Shown: positions 26,372-38,585, counted from the stretch's first letter. The stretch: DNA of 64,000 nt from Pseudomonas kuykendallii (GCF_900106975.1 NZ_FNNU01000001.1:308260-372259), one strand, 5' to 3'. The notes: generated by a model not told the origin, from the sequence alone. Program-made: numbers and translations.

Positions 26372-26561
26372 GGCGGGCGGGACGGGCAATCGGGGAGCGC
26401 GCAGTCTAGCAAGCGCCCGTCCTTCGCGGTCGACTCGACGACGCGGCGCAGCGGGTTGATCGACGTGAAAGTTTCCGGAACGGACCCTGGCGCTGGCGGT
26501 CGTATGCGGGGAATATTCAACCCCATCGAAAACTCCCCCTTAGCAGTCCCGGGCGCCACCA

Positions 26562-26939
26562 ATGAGTCAGGCAAAAAGCAAAATCGTTCTGCTGGTCGAG
26601 GATGAGCCGGACGTCCGGCTTCTGCTCGCCGAATACCTCGAAGAGGAAGGCTACGACGTGCTGCAGGCCGCGTCCGCCGCGGAGGCCTTCGCGATACTGG
26701 CGAGCAAACCCCGCCTCGATCTGCTGGTCAGCGACTTCCGCCTGCCGGACGGGGTCTCCGGCGTGATGATCGCCGAACCCGCGCTCAAGCTGCGGCCGGA
26801 CCTCAAGGTCATCTTCATCAGCGGCTACCCGGCGGAAATCCTCGACTCCGGCAGCCCCATCGCGCACCAGGCGCCGGTGCTGGCCAAGCCGTTCTCCTTC
26901 GACACCCTGCAGGAGCAGATCCAGCGCCTGCTCGCCTGA
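26562..26939 (+). CDS. Stand-alone receiver-domain response regulator
   Basis: This 125-residue protein is a receiver only: acidic pair ED at 13-14, phospho-acceptor Asp58 (LLVSDFRLPDG), Thr/Ser position ISGYP and Lys in LAKPFSF. FRLPDGVSG and ISGYPAE resemble receivers attached to PAS-type hybrid kinases. No kinase gene adjoins it. It could act as a phosphate sink or partner of a kinase elsewhere, including the stressosome kinases 1.2 kb upstream; there is no direct evidence. Confidence 0.88.
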   Translation: MSQAKSKIVLLVEDEPDVRLLLAEYLEEEGYDVLQAASAAEAFAILASKPRLDLLVSDFRLPDGVSGVMIAEPALKLRPDLKVIFISGYPAEILDSGSPIAHQAPVLAKPFSFDTLQEQIQRLLA

Positions 26940-26966
26940 GTCGCATGCCCCGGCGGCACCGCCTGA

Positions 26967-28679
<1,713 letters not shown>

Positions 28680-28689
28680 CGGGCCGCGA

Positions 28690-29136
28690 TCAGTAGTCGC
28701 GGAACTCCTTGTGGCAGGCCTCGCAGGCGTCTTCGACCCTCTGCAGCGGCGCGGCGACCGTTTCGGGCAGCAGCGGCTTGACGGCGCTGGCTGCGGCCAA
28801 GGCGGCGGTGCTGGCCTCGAGGTCGCGGGCCAGTTCGTCGAAGCGCTCCTGGCGCTGCCACACCTCGTCACGCGCGTTGCTGTGTTCTTCCTTCACCATC
28901 GGGAAATGCTTCCACGGCTGGCGCGACAGCTCGTCCAGATGCACCGCACCGCTGGCGAACGCGTCGGCATCGAACTTCAGCCGACCGCGCAGCATGCCGC
29001 CGAGGTCTTCGCTGGTCTTCAGCATCTGCTTGAAGATCGCCTGGCGCTGGCCGAGCGGGGAGTTGGGGTCAATCTTGTTGCAACCACCGAGCACGAGCAG
29101 CGCGGCGAATACGATGAACAATGATTTGGAAGGCAT
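28690..29136 (-). CDS. Cytochrome c' (c556 family) lipoprotein
   Basis: The 148-residue protein has a lipoprotein signal peptide ending LVLGGC (Cys19) and a four-helix cytochrome c' fold with the haem-binding motif CEACH at residues 138-142, close to the C-terminus as is usual. It is probably anchored to a membrane and faces the periplasm. Roles suggested for such proteins include nitric oxide binding or electron transfer. It is convergent with ligB. Confidence 0.88.
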   Translation of the reverse strand: MPSKSLFIVFAALLVLGGCNKIDPNSPLGQRQAIFKQMLKTSEDLGGMLRGRLKFDADAFASGAVHLDELSRQPWKHFPMVKEEHSNARDEVWQRQERFDELARDLEASTAALAAASAVKPLLPETVAAPLQRVEDACEACHKEFRDY

Positions 29137-29266
29137 GGGCGTTTTCGCGAGGGTTGGGCGGGACGCGGATTATCCGCCCCCGTCCGTGTCGCTGCCAAAC
29201 TGATCCGTCGGCCCGGTGCCCTCACCTGGCGACAGGTTGACGCAGGTCACCCCCGCCGCGGGAGGC

Positions 29267-29683
29267 TCAACGGGCGGGATCGAGGGGCGCGTCCTCTTCC
29301 TTGAACTGGTCGCGGATGTAGGTGATTTCGCTCTTGCCGTGCGGCGCCGGCAGGCCGTCCGGGCCGAGGTTGACGAACACCATGCGCTCGATGGTCAGCA
29401 GGCTCTTGCGGGTGATCTTGTTGCGCACTTCGCAGCGCAGGGTGATCGAGGTGCGGCCGAATTCGGTGGCGGTGATGCCCAGCTCGATGATGTCGCTCTG
29501 CCGCGCCGAGCTGACGAAATTGATCTCGGAAATGAATTTGGTCACCACCCGCTGGTTGCCCAGCTGGACGATGGCGTAGATCGCCGCTTCCTCGTCCACC
29601 CATTTCAACAGGCTGCCGCCGAACAGCGTGCCGTTGGGATTGAGGTCTTCGGGCTTCACCCATTTGCGCGTATGGAAGTTCAT
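29267..29683 (-). CDS. YciA-like acyl-CoA thioesterase
   Basis: This 138-residue hotdog-fold protein (MNFHTRKWVKPEDLNPNGTLFGGSLLKWVDEEAA) hydrolyses acyl-CoA thioesters. The block NPNGTLFGGSLLKWVDE holds the catalytic Asn and Asp/Glu positions of the family. ATG 29683 is chosen because AGGAG lies 5 bp before it; a GTG two codons upstream is less well placed. It stands alone on the minus strand. Confidence 0.85.
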   Translation of the reverse strand: MNFHTRKWVKPEDLNPNGTLFGGSLLKWVDEEAAIYAIVQLGNQRVVTKFISEINFVSSARQSDIIELGITATEFGRTSITLRCEVRNKITRKSLLTIERMVFVNLGPDGLPAPHGKSEITYIRDQFKEEDAPLDPAR

Positions 29684-29892
29684 GGACACTCCTGTCGGGG
29701 GTTAGGAATCGCCAGCATGATCGCAGGCCGGCGCCTGAGTGTCGCGACTGGAAATGCGATGGGAAAGTTCACAAAAACCTAATTGCCCTACTCCCGCGCA
29801 TGGGTTTAAATCCCTGTCGATGACTTTCCAAGGACTTCACTCGGTATTGCCCCCTTCGCGCCGCCGAGCGACCCGACACTGAGGTTGAACCC

Positions 29893-30303
29893 ATGCGTTT
29901 TCTGCCCCTTTCCGCCGCCGTTCTGCTTGCCGCCTTTCATCTGCCGGCCCAGGCACTGGACTTCGGCGCCCTCGCCAACGGCGTGGCAAGCGTCGCCAAT
30001 GCGGTGAACGGCACCCCGGCGAACACCACGAATACCGTAAATACGGTGAGCAGCACCGGCAACAGCGCCTGCGACGCCAAGCTTCGCGAGTACCAGGACC
30101 AACTGGCCCTGGCCCAGGCTGCCGGCAAGGCGGCCAACAACAGCAACGTGCAGAAGCTCCTGCTGCAGGCCAACACCCTCTGCGCGCAGACCGCCAGCAC
30201 CCAGCAGCCGGTCCAGGCCGTTCCGGCCGCCGCCCCGCAGACCGCCCAGGAAACCGCGGTGAACGCCGGGGTCAAACTGCTCGGCACCATGCTCAGCAAG
30301 TAA
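29893..30303 (+). CDS. Small exported protein of unknown function
   Basis: The 136-residue protein has a signal peptide (RFLPLSAAVLLAAFHLPAQA, cleavage near residue 21). A mature part follows, rich in Ala, Asn, Thr and Gln, with two cysteines (SACDAK and LCAQ) that could form one disulfide. GAGGTTGAACCC precedes the ATG. I do not recognise the family. It is upstream of ahcY but separated from it by a promoter and riboswitch. Confidence 0.7.
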   Translation: MRFLPLSAAVLLAAFHLPAQALDFGALANGVASVANAVNGTPANTTNTVNTVSSTGNSACDAKLREYQDQLALAQAAGKAANNSNVQKLLLQANTLCAQTASTQQPVQAVPAAAPQTAQETAVNAGVKLLGTMLSK

Positions 30304-30340
30304 CGGCGCGCGCCATCCGGCGCGCACCTTCGCTGCCCTA

Positions 30341-30369
30341 TTGGGTAGTCGCGCCGGCATCGCTATAAT
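30341..30369 (+). promoter_or_regulatory. Sigma-70 promoter of ahcY-metF
   Basis: TTGGGT (30341-30346) and a perfect TATAAT (30364-30369) are separated by 17 bp. Transcription would start near 30376, about 35 bp before the SAH riboswitch. Confidence 0.75.
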
Positions 30370-30410
30370 CCTTCGCCTCACACGCCCGGTTTACCGGTCG
30401 TGCCCGCCAC

Positions 30411-30515
30411 CCGGGCGAGGGGCGCTGCAGCAGGCCGGGCCGCTTCGATCGATTCGAGGCAGCCCACCTGTCAGGCTCGCACGGGGCGTTTCCCAAACGC
30501 AGCAACGGCGCCCAT
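30411..30515 (+). ncRNA. S-adenosylhomocysteine riboswitch
   Basis: The leader contains GCGAGGGGCGCTGCAGCAGG, then CAGGCTCGC about 45 nt later, and finally AACGGCGCCC. These match the conserved blocks of the SAH riboswitch known upstream of ahcY in Pseudomonas and relatives. GCGAG (30414-30418) can pair with CTCGC (30475-30479), and GGGCGC with GCGCCC (30508-30513) can form the second long-range pairing. Binding of SAH turns ahcY expression on, which removes this product inhibitor of methyltransferases. The aptamer ends about 30 nt before the ahcY start. Confidence 0.85.
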
Positions 30516-30545
30516 TCGCACTCGAACGAATGGAGAACTCATCCC

Positions 30546-31955
<1,410 letters not shown>

Positions 31956-31964
31956 GTGGAACCG

Positions 31965-31994
31965 CCGGGCGGTCAGCTGGAGCTGGCCGCCCGG
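31965..31994 (+). other. Strong hairpin between ahcY and metF
   Basis: CCGGGCGG (31965-31972) pairs with CCGCCCGG (31987-31994), extended internally by CAGCT/AGCTG with a two-base loop. No T-run follows, so it is more likely an RNA-stability or attenuation element than a terminator. It lies 64 bp before metF. Confidence 0.55.
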
Positions 31995-32057
31995 TGGCAC
32001 GACAACCTACATTCGACCGGGTTGGCGCATCGCCCGCCCGGTTCTACGGAACCTGCG

Positions 32058-32906
32058 ATGACTTCTTCCCGCCCCAACGTCAGCTTCGAGTTCTTCCCGG
32101 CGAAGACCGAGGCCGGGCATGAAAAACTGCTGGCCAACGCGCGTCGACTGGCCGCGGAACGCCCGCACTTCTTCTCCTGCACCTACGGCGCCGGCGGTTC
32201 GACCCGCGACCGTACGTTGAACACCGTGCTGCAGCTGGACGGCGAAGTGAAGGTGCCGACCGCACCGCACCTGTCCTGCGTCGGCGACAGCAAGGACGAC
32301 CTGCGCAGCCTGCTCACGCAGTACCAGGCCGCCGGTATCCGCCGTATCGTCGCGCTGCGTGGCGACCTGCCGTCGGGCATGGGCATGGCCAGCGGCGAGC
32401 TGCGCTACGCCAACGAACTGGTCGAGTTCATCCGCCGCGAAACCGGCGACCACTTCCACATCGAAATCGCCGCCTACCCGGAAATGCACCCGCAGGCACG
32501 CGGCTTCGAGGACGATATGGCGAACTTCGTGCGCAAGGCCAGGGCCGGCGCCGACAGCGCCATCACCCAGTACTTCTTCAACGCCGACGCCTACTTCTAC
32601 TTCGTCGAGCGGGTGCGCAAGGCCGGCGTCGACACGCCGATCGTGCCAGGCATCATGCCGGTGACCAACTACAGCAAACTGGCGCGCTTCTCCGACGCCT
32701 GCGGCGCGGAGCTGCCGCGCTGGATGCGCAAGCAGCTCGAGGCCTATGGCGACGACGTGCAGAGTATCCAGGCCTACGGCGAACAGGTGATCAGCGCGAT
32801 GTGCGAACGCCTGCTGGCCGGTGGCGCGCCGGGGCTGCACTTCTACACCCTGAACCAGGCCGAACCTAGCCTGGCGATCTGCAGCAACCTGGGTCTCGGC
32901 GCCTGA
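32058..32906 (+). CDS. metF: 5,10-Methylenetetrahydrofolate reductase MetF
   Basis: MetF reduces 5,10-methylene-THF to 5-methyl-THF with FAD, supplying the methyl group for methionine synthesis. The 282-residue protein contains VSFEFFPAKTEAG, FSCTYGAGGSTRDRT, RRIVALRGDLP and GIMPVTNYSKLARFSDACGAELP, all typical. ATG 32058 fits the family start. It is 102 bp after ahcY and probably shares its promoter and riboswitch. Confidence 0.96.
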   Translation: MTSSRPNVSFEFFPAKTEAGHEKLLANARRLAAERPHFFSCTYGAGGSTRDRTLNTVLQLDGEVKVPTAPHLSCVGDSKDDLRSLLTQYQAAGIRRIVALRGDLPSGMGMASGELRYANELVEFIRRETGDHFHIEIAAYPEMHPQARGFEDDMANFVRKARAGADSAITQYFFNADAYFYFVERVRKAGVDTPIVPGIMPVTNYSKLARFSDACGAELPRWMRKQLEAYGDDVQSIQAYGEQVISAMCERLLAGGAPGLHFYTLNQAEPSLAICSNLGLGA

Positions 32907-33019
32907 CCCGGCAGGGACTGTCCGGCAGCGCGACGCGAGCGGCCGCGATCCCTGGCGCATGACTTGCTTCCATCGCCCGCACGACCGCGGGCGCGGGTAA
33001 CAGGAAAAGGGAGCTGTAG

Positions 33020-33736
33020 ATGGCGAAAAGGATCTGCTGGGCATTGCTGTTCTGCACCGCCTGCGTGGTCGCGCAGGCCGATCCGCTGCGCATCGTCAGC
33101 GAAGCCTGGGCGCCCTACGTCTACGAAGAGAACGGCGTGGTGCGCGGCCTGGACTACGAGCTCACCGCAACGGTGCTCGAACGCCTCGGCATCACCCACG
33201 AGCTGCAACTGCTGCCGTGGAAGCGCAGCCTGGCGGAGTTCGACGAGGGTCGCGCCGACGCGATCCTCGACATCTTCCGCAACCCGGACCGCGAGCAGAG
33301 CATGGTTTTCATCGACGAGCCGCTGTCGAGCAGCGAGTTCGTGCTCTTCTACGCCCGCCAGCGACCGTTCCCGTACAGCGACCTGAACAGCCTCAAGGGC
33401 CGTCGCATCGGTGTGTCGCCGGGCTACCTGTACTCCAACGAAGCCTTCCGCCAATCGAAGGAGTTCATCCGCGAGAACGCCCCCAGCCACGCCGCCAACT
33501 TCGGCAAGCTGCTGCTCGGACGCATCGACATGGTGCTGATCGAGCGGCGCGTCGGGCTGCACCTGGCGCAGCAGATGGGCATCCTCGATCAGCTGGACTA
33601 CCACCGCCAGCCGGTCAGCCGCGACGACCTCTACCTGGCGCTGCGCAGAACACCGGAGTTCGAGCGCCTGGCGGCGCGTTTCAGCGTCGAGCTGCGCAAG
33701 CTCAAGGCCGAACGCGCCGCCACGCCCGCGCGCTGA
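33020..33736 (+). CDS. Periplasmic solute-binding protein (SBP_bac_3 type), orphan
   Basis: The 238-residue protein has a signal peptide (WALLFCTACVVAQA) and a family-3 binding fold beginning ADPLRIVSEAWAPYVYEENGVVRGLDYEL. RIGVSPGYLYSNEAF and LLLGRIDMVLIERRVGL match later blocks. GGGAGCTGTAG precedes the ATG. No transporter genes adjoin it. It is a distant paralogue of the protein at 15344-16111. The ligand is unknown. Confidence 0.85.
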   Translation: MAKRICWALLFCTACVVAQADPLRIVSEAWAPYVYEENGVVRGLDYELTATVLERLGITHELQLLPWKRSLAEFDEGRADAILDIFRNPDREQSMVFIDEPLSSSEFVLFYARQRPFPYSDLNSLKGRRIGVSPGYLYSNEAFRQSKEFIRENAPSHAANFGKLLLGRIDMVLIERRVGLHLAQQMGILDQLDYHRQPVSRDDLYLALRRTPEFERLAARFSVELRKLKAERAATPAR

Positions 33737-33753
33737 TCGACAGCCTGCGTACA

Positions 33754-33782
33754 GCAAAAGGCCGCGAAGAACGCGGCCTTTT
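33754..33782. terminator. Bidirectional Rho-independent terminator
   Basis: AAAGGCCGCG and CGCGGCCTTT pair around AAGAA with T-runs on both strands. It serves the plus-strand binding-protein gene and the convergent 16-gene operon that ends with the TetR gene at 33803. Confidence 0.85.
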
Positions 33783-33802
33783 TCGTTCCTGCGGTGTCCG
33801 AC

Positions 33803-34423
33803 TCAGGGCTCCAGGCCGATGCCGCGCAGCACCACCGCGGTGATGGTCTGCACCGCCTGCTCGAACTGCTGGTCGCTGAGCGGCTTATGGTCGTTCAGCG
33901 CGGTGACCTGGTAGTCGAAGTCAGCGTAGTGCTGGGTCGAGGCCCAGATCAGGTAGAGCAGCGCAAAGGGCTCGACCGGGCGGATGCGCTTCTCCTCGAC
34001 CCACTGGCGAATCTTGTTCTCCTTGAACTTGGCGCCGGCGAACAGGTGCTCGTCGAGAATGTCGCGAAACAGCGGCGCGCCATGCATGATCTCGTTGGCC
34101 CACAGCTTGGAGCCGTGCGGACGGGTCCGCGAGTGGGTCATCTTCTCGCGCACATAGCTGGTAAGCACCACGCGCGGGTCGTCGAAATGCACGAAGCAGG
34201 CCCCCTCCAGCTCCCACACGCTGAGCAGGTTGACCAGCACCTCGCGGTACAGCTCGTCCTTGGTGGTGAAGTAGTAGTGCAGGTTCGAACGCGGCAGCTC
34301 GGCGCGCTTGGCGATGTCGGCCATCGAGGTGCCGGCGTGACCCTGTTCGGCGAACACCTGCTCGGCGGCCAGGAGAATCTTCTCGACGTTCTTTCGGCGG
34401 ATTTTGATCTTGTGATTGGTCAT
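33803..34423 (-). CDS. RutR-like TetR-family regulator (copy 1)
   Basis: The 206-residue protein has a TetR helix-turn-helix (GHAGTSMADIAKRAELPRSNLHYYFTTKDELY). Its C-terminal domain is of the RutR/YcdC type, marked by [16 protein letters not shown]. RutR of E. coli binds uracil and thymine, so a pyrimidine ligand is a reasonable guess. The start at 34423 ([11 protein letters not shown]) overlaps the stop of the adjacent TetR gene by 4 bp. It is the last gene of the nucleoside/nucleotide operon and may control it. Confidence 0.85.
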   Translation of the reverse strand: MTNHKIKIRRKNVEKILLAAEQVFAEQGHAGTSMADIAKRAELPRSNLHYYFTTKDELYREVLVNLLSVWELEGACFVHFDDPRVVLTSYVREKMTHSRTRPHGSKLWANEIMHGAPLFRDILDEHLFAGAKFKENKIRQWVEEKRIRPVEPFALLYLIWASTQHYADFDYQVTALNDHKPLSDQQFEQAVQTITAVVLRGIGLEP

Positions 34424-35133
34424 TCCATTCCAGGCCTGGCTCCCGTGGAGCAAAGACTACTCGAAACAGCGGTTGAGTTCGTCAGGCTCTGACGAGTGAT
34501 ATTCCCCCTCACGCCACACCCCTTGAGAATGATCGTCGTCAGATTGGCGCAGATTTCCTCCATCTCGCACTCGATGCCGCCGGGCTGGCCGAGAATCGAG
34601 CCGATCTGAGTGGCGAAGTCGGCGTAATGCTGGGTGCTCGACCAGAGCAGGAAGATCAGGTGGATGGGGTCCACCGGGTCCATCTTGCCTGCTGCCGACC
34701 AGGCATGGAACACCTGCGCGCGACCGCGGAACCAGTCGCGGAAATCCTGATTGAAATGCGCCTCGAGGCAGGCTCCACCGCTGATCACCTCCATGGCGAA
34801 GACTTTCGAGGCCAGCGGATTGCGCCAGGAGAATTCGAGCTTGTTGCGGATGTAGCGCGACAGCGCCTCGGCCGGCTCGTCGTCGATGCGCAGGGTGTCG
34901 AAGCTCTCCGTCCAGAGCTGCAGGATGCGCCCGAGTACGGCCATGTAGAGCGCCTGCTTGTTGCCGAAGTAGTAGTGCAGGTTGGCCTTCGGCAGCCCGG
35001 CGCGCAGGGCGATCATGCCCATGCTGGCGCCCTTGAAACCGTACTCGGCGAAGGTCGCCTCGGCGGCAGCGAGGATCAGCGCCTCGTTGTCCTGGCGCAC
35101 CCGCCCGCCACTGCGCTGCGCCAGACCGCTCAT
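34420..35133 (-). CDS. RutR-like TetR-family regulator (copy 2)
   Basis: The 237-residue protein has a TetR helix-turn-helix ([32 protein letters not shown]) and a RutR-like C-terminal domain ([20 protein letters not shown]). A ~25-residue tail after GCGVRG is not seen in the other copy. It overlaps the deaminase gene upstream and the other TetR gene downstream by 4 bp each. The two regulators are clear paralogues and may sense different ligands, for example a purine and a pyrimidine. Confidence 0.85.
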   Translation of the reverse strand: MSGLAQRSGGRVRQDNEALILAAAEATFAEYGFKGASMGMIALRAGLPKANLHYYFGNKQALYMAVLGRILQLWTESFDTLRIDDEPAEALSRYIRNKLEFSWRNPLASKVFAMEVISGGACLEAHFNQDFRDWFRGRAQVFHAWSAAGKMDPVDPIHLIFLLWSSTQHYADFATQIGSILGQPGGIECEMEEICANLTTIILKGCGVRGNITRQSLTNSTAVSSSLCSTGARPGME

Positions 35134-36440
35134 CGTGGCTGGGCCAGCCGCACCTGCCAGGTGTGGGCGCTGGCGAGCAGCTGCGCCTCGTCCTGGCGCA
35201 GCAGGCGGCGATCGTCGAGCAGTTGCTCGCCGGCGACCCAGACATGCCGCACGCAATCGCGGCCGCTGGCGTAAATCAGCTGCGAGACCGGATCGTAGAG
35301 CGGCTGCTGGGCCAGCCCGGAGAGATCGAAGGCGACCAGGTCTGCAGACTTGCCGATCTCCAGCGAGCCGGTCTCGTCGCCCATGCCCAGCGCTCGCGCG
35401 CCGTTCAGCGTGGCCATGCGCAGCGCATTGTGCGCATTCAGCGCAGTCGCCGAACCGGCCACGGCCTTGGCAAGCAGCGCTGCGGTGCGGGTTTCGCCGA
35501 GCAGGTCGAGGTCGTTGTTGCTGGCCGCGCCGTCGGTGCCGATGGCGACGTTGACGCCGGCCTGCCAGAGCTTCTCCACCGGGCAGAAACCGCTGGCCAG
35601 CTTGAGGTTGGACTCCGGGCAATGCAGCACATGCGCGCCGCTGGCCTGCAGCAGGGCGATGTCGCTGTCGTCGATCTGGGTCATGTGCACCGCCTGGAAA
35701 TGCGGCCCGAGCAGGCCCAGCCGCGCCACCCGCGCCAGCGGCCGCTCGCCGCCGGCCTGCACGGCGGTGGCGACTTCGTCGGCGGTTTCATGAACGTGCA
35801 TCTGGATGCCGGCGTCGAACTCGGCGGCCAGCTCGCGCACCCGGATCATGCTGGCATCGCCCACCGTGTAGGGCGCGTGCGGGCCGAAGGCCATGCGCAT
35901 CCGCGGGTGCCCGCGCAGGCGCTCGAACAGCGGCAGGCCGGCATCAAGCGCGGCGTCGATATCCGCCGCACCAGGCACCGGGAAGTCCAGCACAGGGAGG
36001 GTGATCTGTGCCCGTACGCCGGTCGCTTCGACCAGCTCGGCGACCACTTCAGGGTAGAAGTACATGTCTGAGAAACAGGTGATGCCGCCCTTGAGCTGCT
36101 CGGCAATCGCCAGCGCGGTGCCGTCGCGGACGAACTCGGCATCCACCCACTGCTTCTCCGCCGGCCAGATGTGCCCCTCCAGCCAGGTCATAAGCGGCAG
36201 GTCGTCGGCCAGCCCGCGGAACAGGCTCATCGCCGCATGCCCGTGGGTGTTCACCAGGCCCGGCGCGAGCAACATGCCGGGCAGCTCGCGCACCTCGTCG
36301 GCGGCGTCGATGCTCAGCTCTTCGCGCGGGGCGATGCGGGCGATACGCCCGTCGCGCACCACCAGCCCGTGGCCGGTGAGCACCACGCCCGCCGGCTCGA
36401 CCGGGACCAGCCAGGTCGGAAACAGAATCAGGTCGCTCAC
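35130..36440 (-). CDS. TRZ/ATZ-family deaminase (MTA/SAH deaminase-like)
   Basis: This 436-residue amidohydrolase shows the metal-binding motifs [41 protein letters not shown] and [15 protein letters not shown]. This set matches the MtaD family, which deaminates 5'-methylthioadenosine, S-adenosylhomocysteine and sometimes adenosine. In the present operon an adenosine/purine nucleoside role would fill the gap left by the missing adenosine deaminase. GTG 36440 is preceded by AGGAGAATGCT. It lies 9 bp after the EEP gene. Confidence 0.87.
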   Translation of the reverse strand: MSDLILFPTWLVPVEPAGVVLTGHGLVVRDGRIARIAPREELSIDAADEVRELPGMLLAPGLVNTHGHAAMSLFRGLADDLPLMTWLEGHIWPAEKQWVDAEFVRDGTALAIAEQLKGGITCFSDMYFYPEVVAELVEATGVRAQITLPVLDFPVPGAADIDAALDAGLPLFERLRGHPRMRMAFGPHAPYTVGDASMIRVRELAAEFDAGIQMHVHETADEVATAVQAGGERPLARVARLGLLGPHFQAVHMTQIDDSDIALLQASGAHVLHCPESNLKLASGFCPVEKLWQAGVNVAIGTDGAASNNDLDLLGETRTAALLAKAVAGSATALNAHNALRMATLNGARALGMGDETGSLEIGKSADLVAFDLSGLAQQPLYDPVSQLIYASGRDCVRHVWVAGEQLLDDRRLLRQDEAQLLASAHTWQVRLAQPR

Positions 36441-36449
36441 AGCATTCTC

Positions 36450-37541
36450 CTAGGGCCTGGCCCGGTAGATTTCCGCGTACAGCGGCCAGTGGTCGGACAC
36501 GCCGTCGTCGTGTTTGCCGTCATCGAAGCGCGACGGCGAGCCCCATTTGTTCACCTGGTAACGGCTCTGGTGGGCAAGGCGGATGCTCGCCGGATCGACC
36601 TTCCAGCCGTTGAAGCCGGCGGCGGTCATCTGCGGCGGGAACAGGAGGATGTCGAAGAACGACCACTGGCGCAGCGCGTGGTAGTAGTAGCTGCCCTTGC
36701 ATTCGGCGCAGCCGATCAAGTGCGAGACGCTCCAGGTACTGGCCAGGTTGTCGGCGATGTAGCGGTGCTGCCGTTCTTCGCCGGCGTTGATGTTGAAGTC
36801 GCCGCCGACGATCGGCAGCACGTCGGCCGGCAGCTGGCTCTTCAGCACCGCGAGGTAATCCACCGCCTGCCGGCGCAGGTAGCCGGGGCCGCCGCCGGAG
36901 GGCAGGTGCACGGCGAACACCGAAGCCTTCTGCCCGCCCGGCAGCAGCAGGCGCACTTCGAGAATGCCGCGGGTCTTGCCGGTCTTCTCCGACCGGTCGT
37001 CGCCCTCGGCGTGGTACGGCACCTGGTGCAGGATCGGCGCGCCCCACTGCGGCAGGCGGCTGAGCACCGCGGTGTCGATGCCGCGCTCGTCCCAGCCTTC
37101 GAGCAGCACGCGGGTCTGGTAGGCGGACTTGCTCAGCCGCGCGTTGAGCCGTTCGACCATCGCGAGGTTCTCTACCTCGTCGAGCATCAGGATGTCCGGG
37201 CCACGGCCGTGATCGATCTGACCGATCACGTCGGCCAGGCGGGTCAGCTTCTCGTCCAGCTTGGCGTCGGTCCAGTCGGTCTTCTCGCACTGCTCGCGCC
37301 AGGCCGGCACCTTGATCTTCGCGCAGGTCGCCAGGTACTCCGGGTGCGCCTGCTTGACCGCCAGCGGCAGGTAGGCGAAGTCGTCCTTGCCCTGGTCATG
37401 CACGGTGTCGAAGAGGTTCTCGACGTTGTAGGTCATCAGCGACACGCGCAGTTCGCTGGCATCGTGGCTGGAGGTGGACACGCAGCCGGCCAGGCCGAGG
37501 GCGACCAGCAACAAAAGGGGACGCAGGTGCGAGTAATTCAT
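36450..37541 (-). CDS. Endonuclease/exonuclease/phosphatase-family lipoprotein
   Basis: The 363-residue protein has a lipoprotein signal (LRPLLLLVALGLAGC, Cys20) and an EEP-fold domain. The catalytic blocks MTYNVENLFD, LDEVEN, VFAVHLPSGG, GGDFNIN and VSDHWPLYAE are intact. It is therefore a probable envelope-anchored nuclease or phosphoesterase, exposed to the periplasm or cell surface. Genomic context (deo genes, nucleotidase, TonB receptor) argues for degradation of DNA or RNA outside the cytoplasm. It sits between the S1/P1-fold gene and the deaminase gene. Confidence 0.85.
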   Translation of the reverse strand: MNYSHLRPLLLLVALGLAGCVSTSSHDASELRVSLMTYNVENLFDTVHDQGKDDFAYLPLAVKQAHPEYLATCAKIKVPAWREQCEKTDWTDAKLDEKLTRLADVIGQIDHGRGPDILMLDEVENLAMVERLNARLSKSAYQTRVLLEGWDERGIDTAVLSRLPQWGAPILHQVPYHAEGDDRSEKTGKTRGILEVRLLLPGGQKASVFAVHLPSGGGPGYLRRQAVDYLAVLKSQLPADVLPIVGGDFNINAGEERQHRYIADNLASTWSVSHLIGCAECKGSYYYHALRQWSFFDILLFPPQMTAAGFNGWKVDPASIRLAHQSRYQVNKWGSPSRFDDGKHDDGVSDHWPLYAEIYRARP

Positions 37542-37622
37542 GGCGACTCACTTTCGTCAGGCAAAGGGGTGGCCTGCCGGCCCGGGAAAAATGCCGGCCG
37601 GCGGGTTATCGGGAGTGATGCG

Positions 37623-38585
37623 TCAGGGCGCCGGGCGACCGGCTACCAGGGCGTCGTTGAGCAATTGCGCCAGGCGCACCGAGGCCAGTTCGACCTGCTG
37701 CTCGGCGACCGGAACGAACTTCTTCATGTAGCTGGCATTGATGGTGTTGCCATCGCGCTTATCGCCGCTGTCGCTCATCAGCTTGTCGCCGCGGCTGTAG
37801 TCCTTGCCGGTGCGGTTGTACTCCATGTTCTTCGCCGCGCTGTCGAAGTCGCCGTCATCGTCGTCGTACTGCTTGGTCGGCAGCTTCCGCGTGCTGACCG
37901 CCTTCGGATAGATGTCGCCGTCACGGACGATCCGACAGGCCTGCTGCGACCATGCCGCCGGGCTGCTCGAGTCCACCGCCGGCAGGTCCTTCTGCAGCTT
38001 GTCGGCGTAGGCCTTGACGTCCAGTTGCGCGGCGCTGAGGAGGAAATCGTCCCAGGTCTTGCGCAGGTTGTAGGTGCGACCGCCCGCCTTCACCGGAAAG
38101 TCGTAGCCGCCCTTGTCGTCCTTGAAGCTGTTGTTCAGCGGTGAGCTGGCGTCGGCGACGTGGTGAATGAGGAACAGCAGCGCCATCAGCCGCGCCTGGT
38201 TCGGCGCCTTGGGGTCGGCCAGGGTGGCGCGGTTGCGCTCGATGGCGGCCACGGTACACACCCCATCCGGGCAGTCGCGCGGTGGCTGGTATTGGCAGTC
38301 GTCGGCCTTGTAGATCACCAGCCGCTCGTTCTTGGTCTTCTCCCACAGGTCCTTGGTCTGCGCGTTCTGATCAAGGCTGCCGGCCCAGTTGGCGACCACC
38401 GAGAACTCGCTCTGCTTGATCAGCCCGAGCAGCCGCGCCGCTTCGGCCTTGGCATCGGCATCCAGCTGGCGCTGCGCCAGCTCGCCGACCAGGGCAGTGC
38501 CCTGCTGGCCCCAGGCCAATACCTGGCCAGCCCACAGGCCGGCCACCAGCAGCAGGCCGTTACGCAAGGTTTTGCTCGCATTCAT
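37623..38585 (-). CDS. S1/P1-nuclease-fold exported protein, active site degenerate
   Basis: The 320-residue protein has a signal peptide cleaved before WGQQG, which places a tryptophan at the mature N-terminus as in nuclease P1. Aligning by eye with P1, His116 and Asp120 (FLIHHVADASSP) and Asp153 (KTWDDF) are kept. His6 becomes Thr, Asp45 Gly, His60 Val, His126 Asn and His149 Arg. Most zinc ligands are therefore missing, so classical three-zinc nuclease activity is doubtful. It may bind nucleic acid or use another mechanism. ATG 38585 is favoured; a GTG two codons upstream is possible. It lies between deoD and the EEP gene. Confidence 0.75.
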   Translation of the reverse strand: MNASKTLRNGLLLVAGLWAGQVLAWGQQGTALVGELAQRQLDADAKAEAARLLGLIKQSEFSVVANWAGSLDQNAQTKDLWEKTKNERLVIYKADDCQYQPPRDCPDGVCTVAAIERNRATLADPKAPNQARLMALLFLIHHVADASSPLNNSFKDDKGGYDFPVKAGGRTYNLRKTWDDFLLSAAQLDVKAYADKLQKDLPAVDSSSPAAWSQQACRIVRDGDIYPKAVSTRKLPTKQYDDDDGDFDSAAKNMEYNRTGKDYSRGDKLMSDSGDKRDGNTINASYMKKFVPVAEQQVELASVRLAQLLNDALVAGRPAP

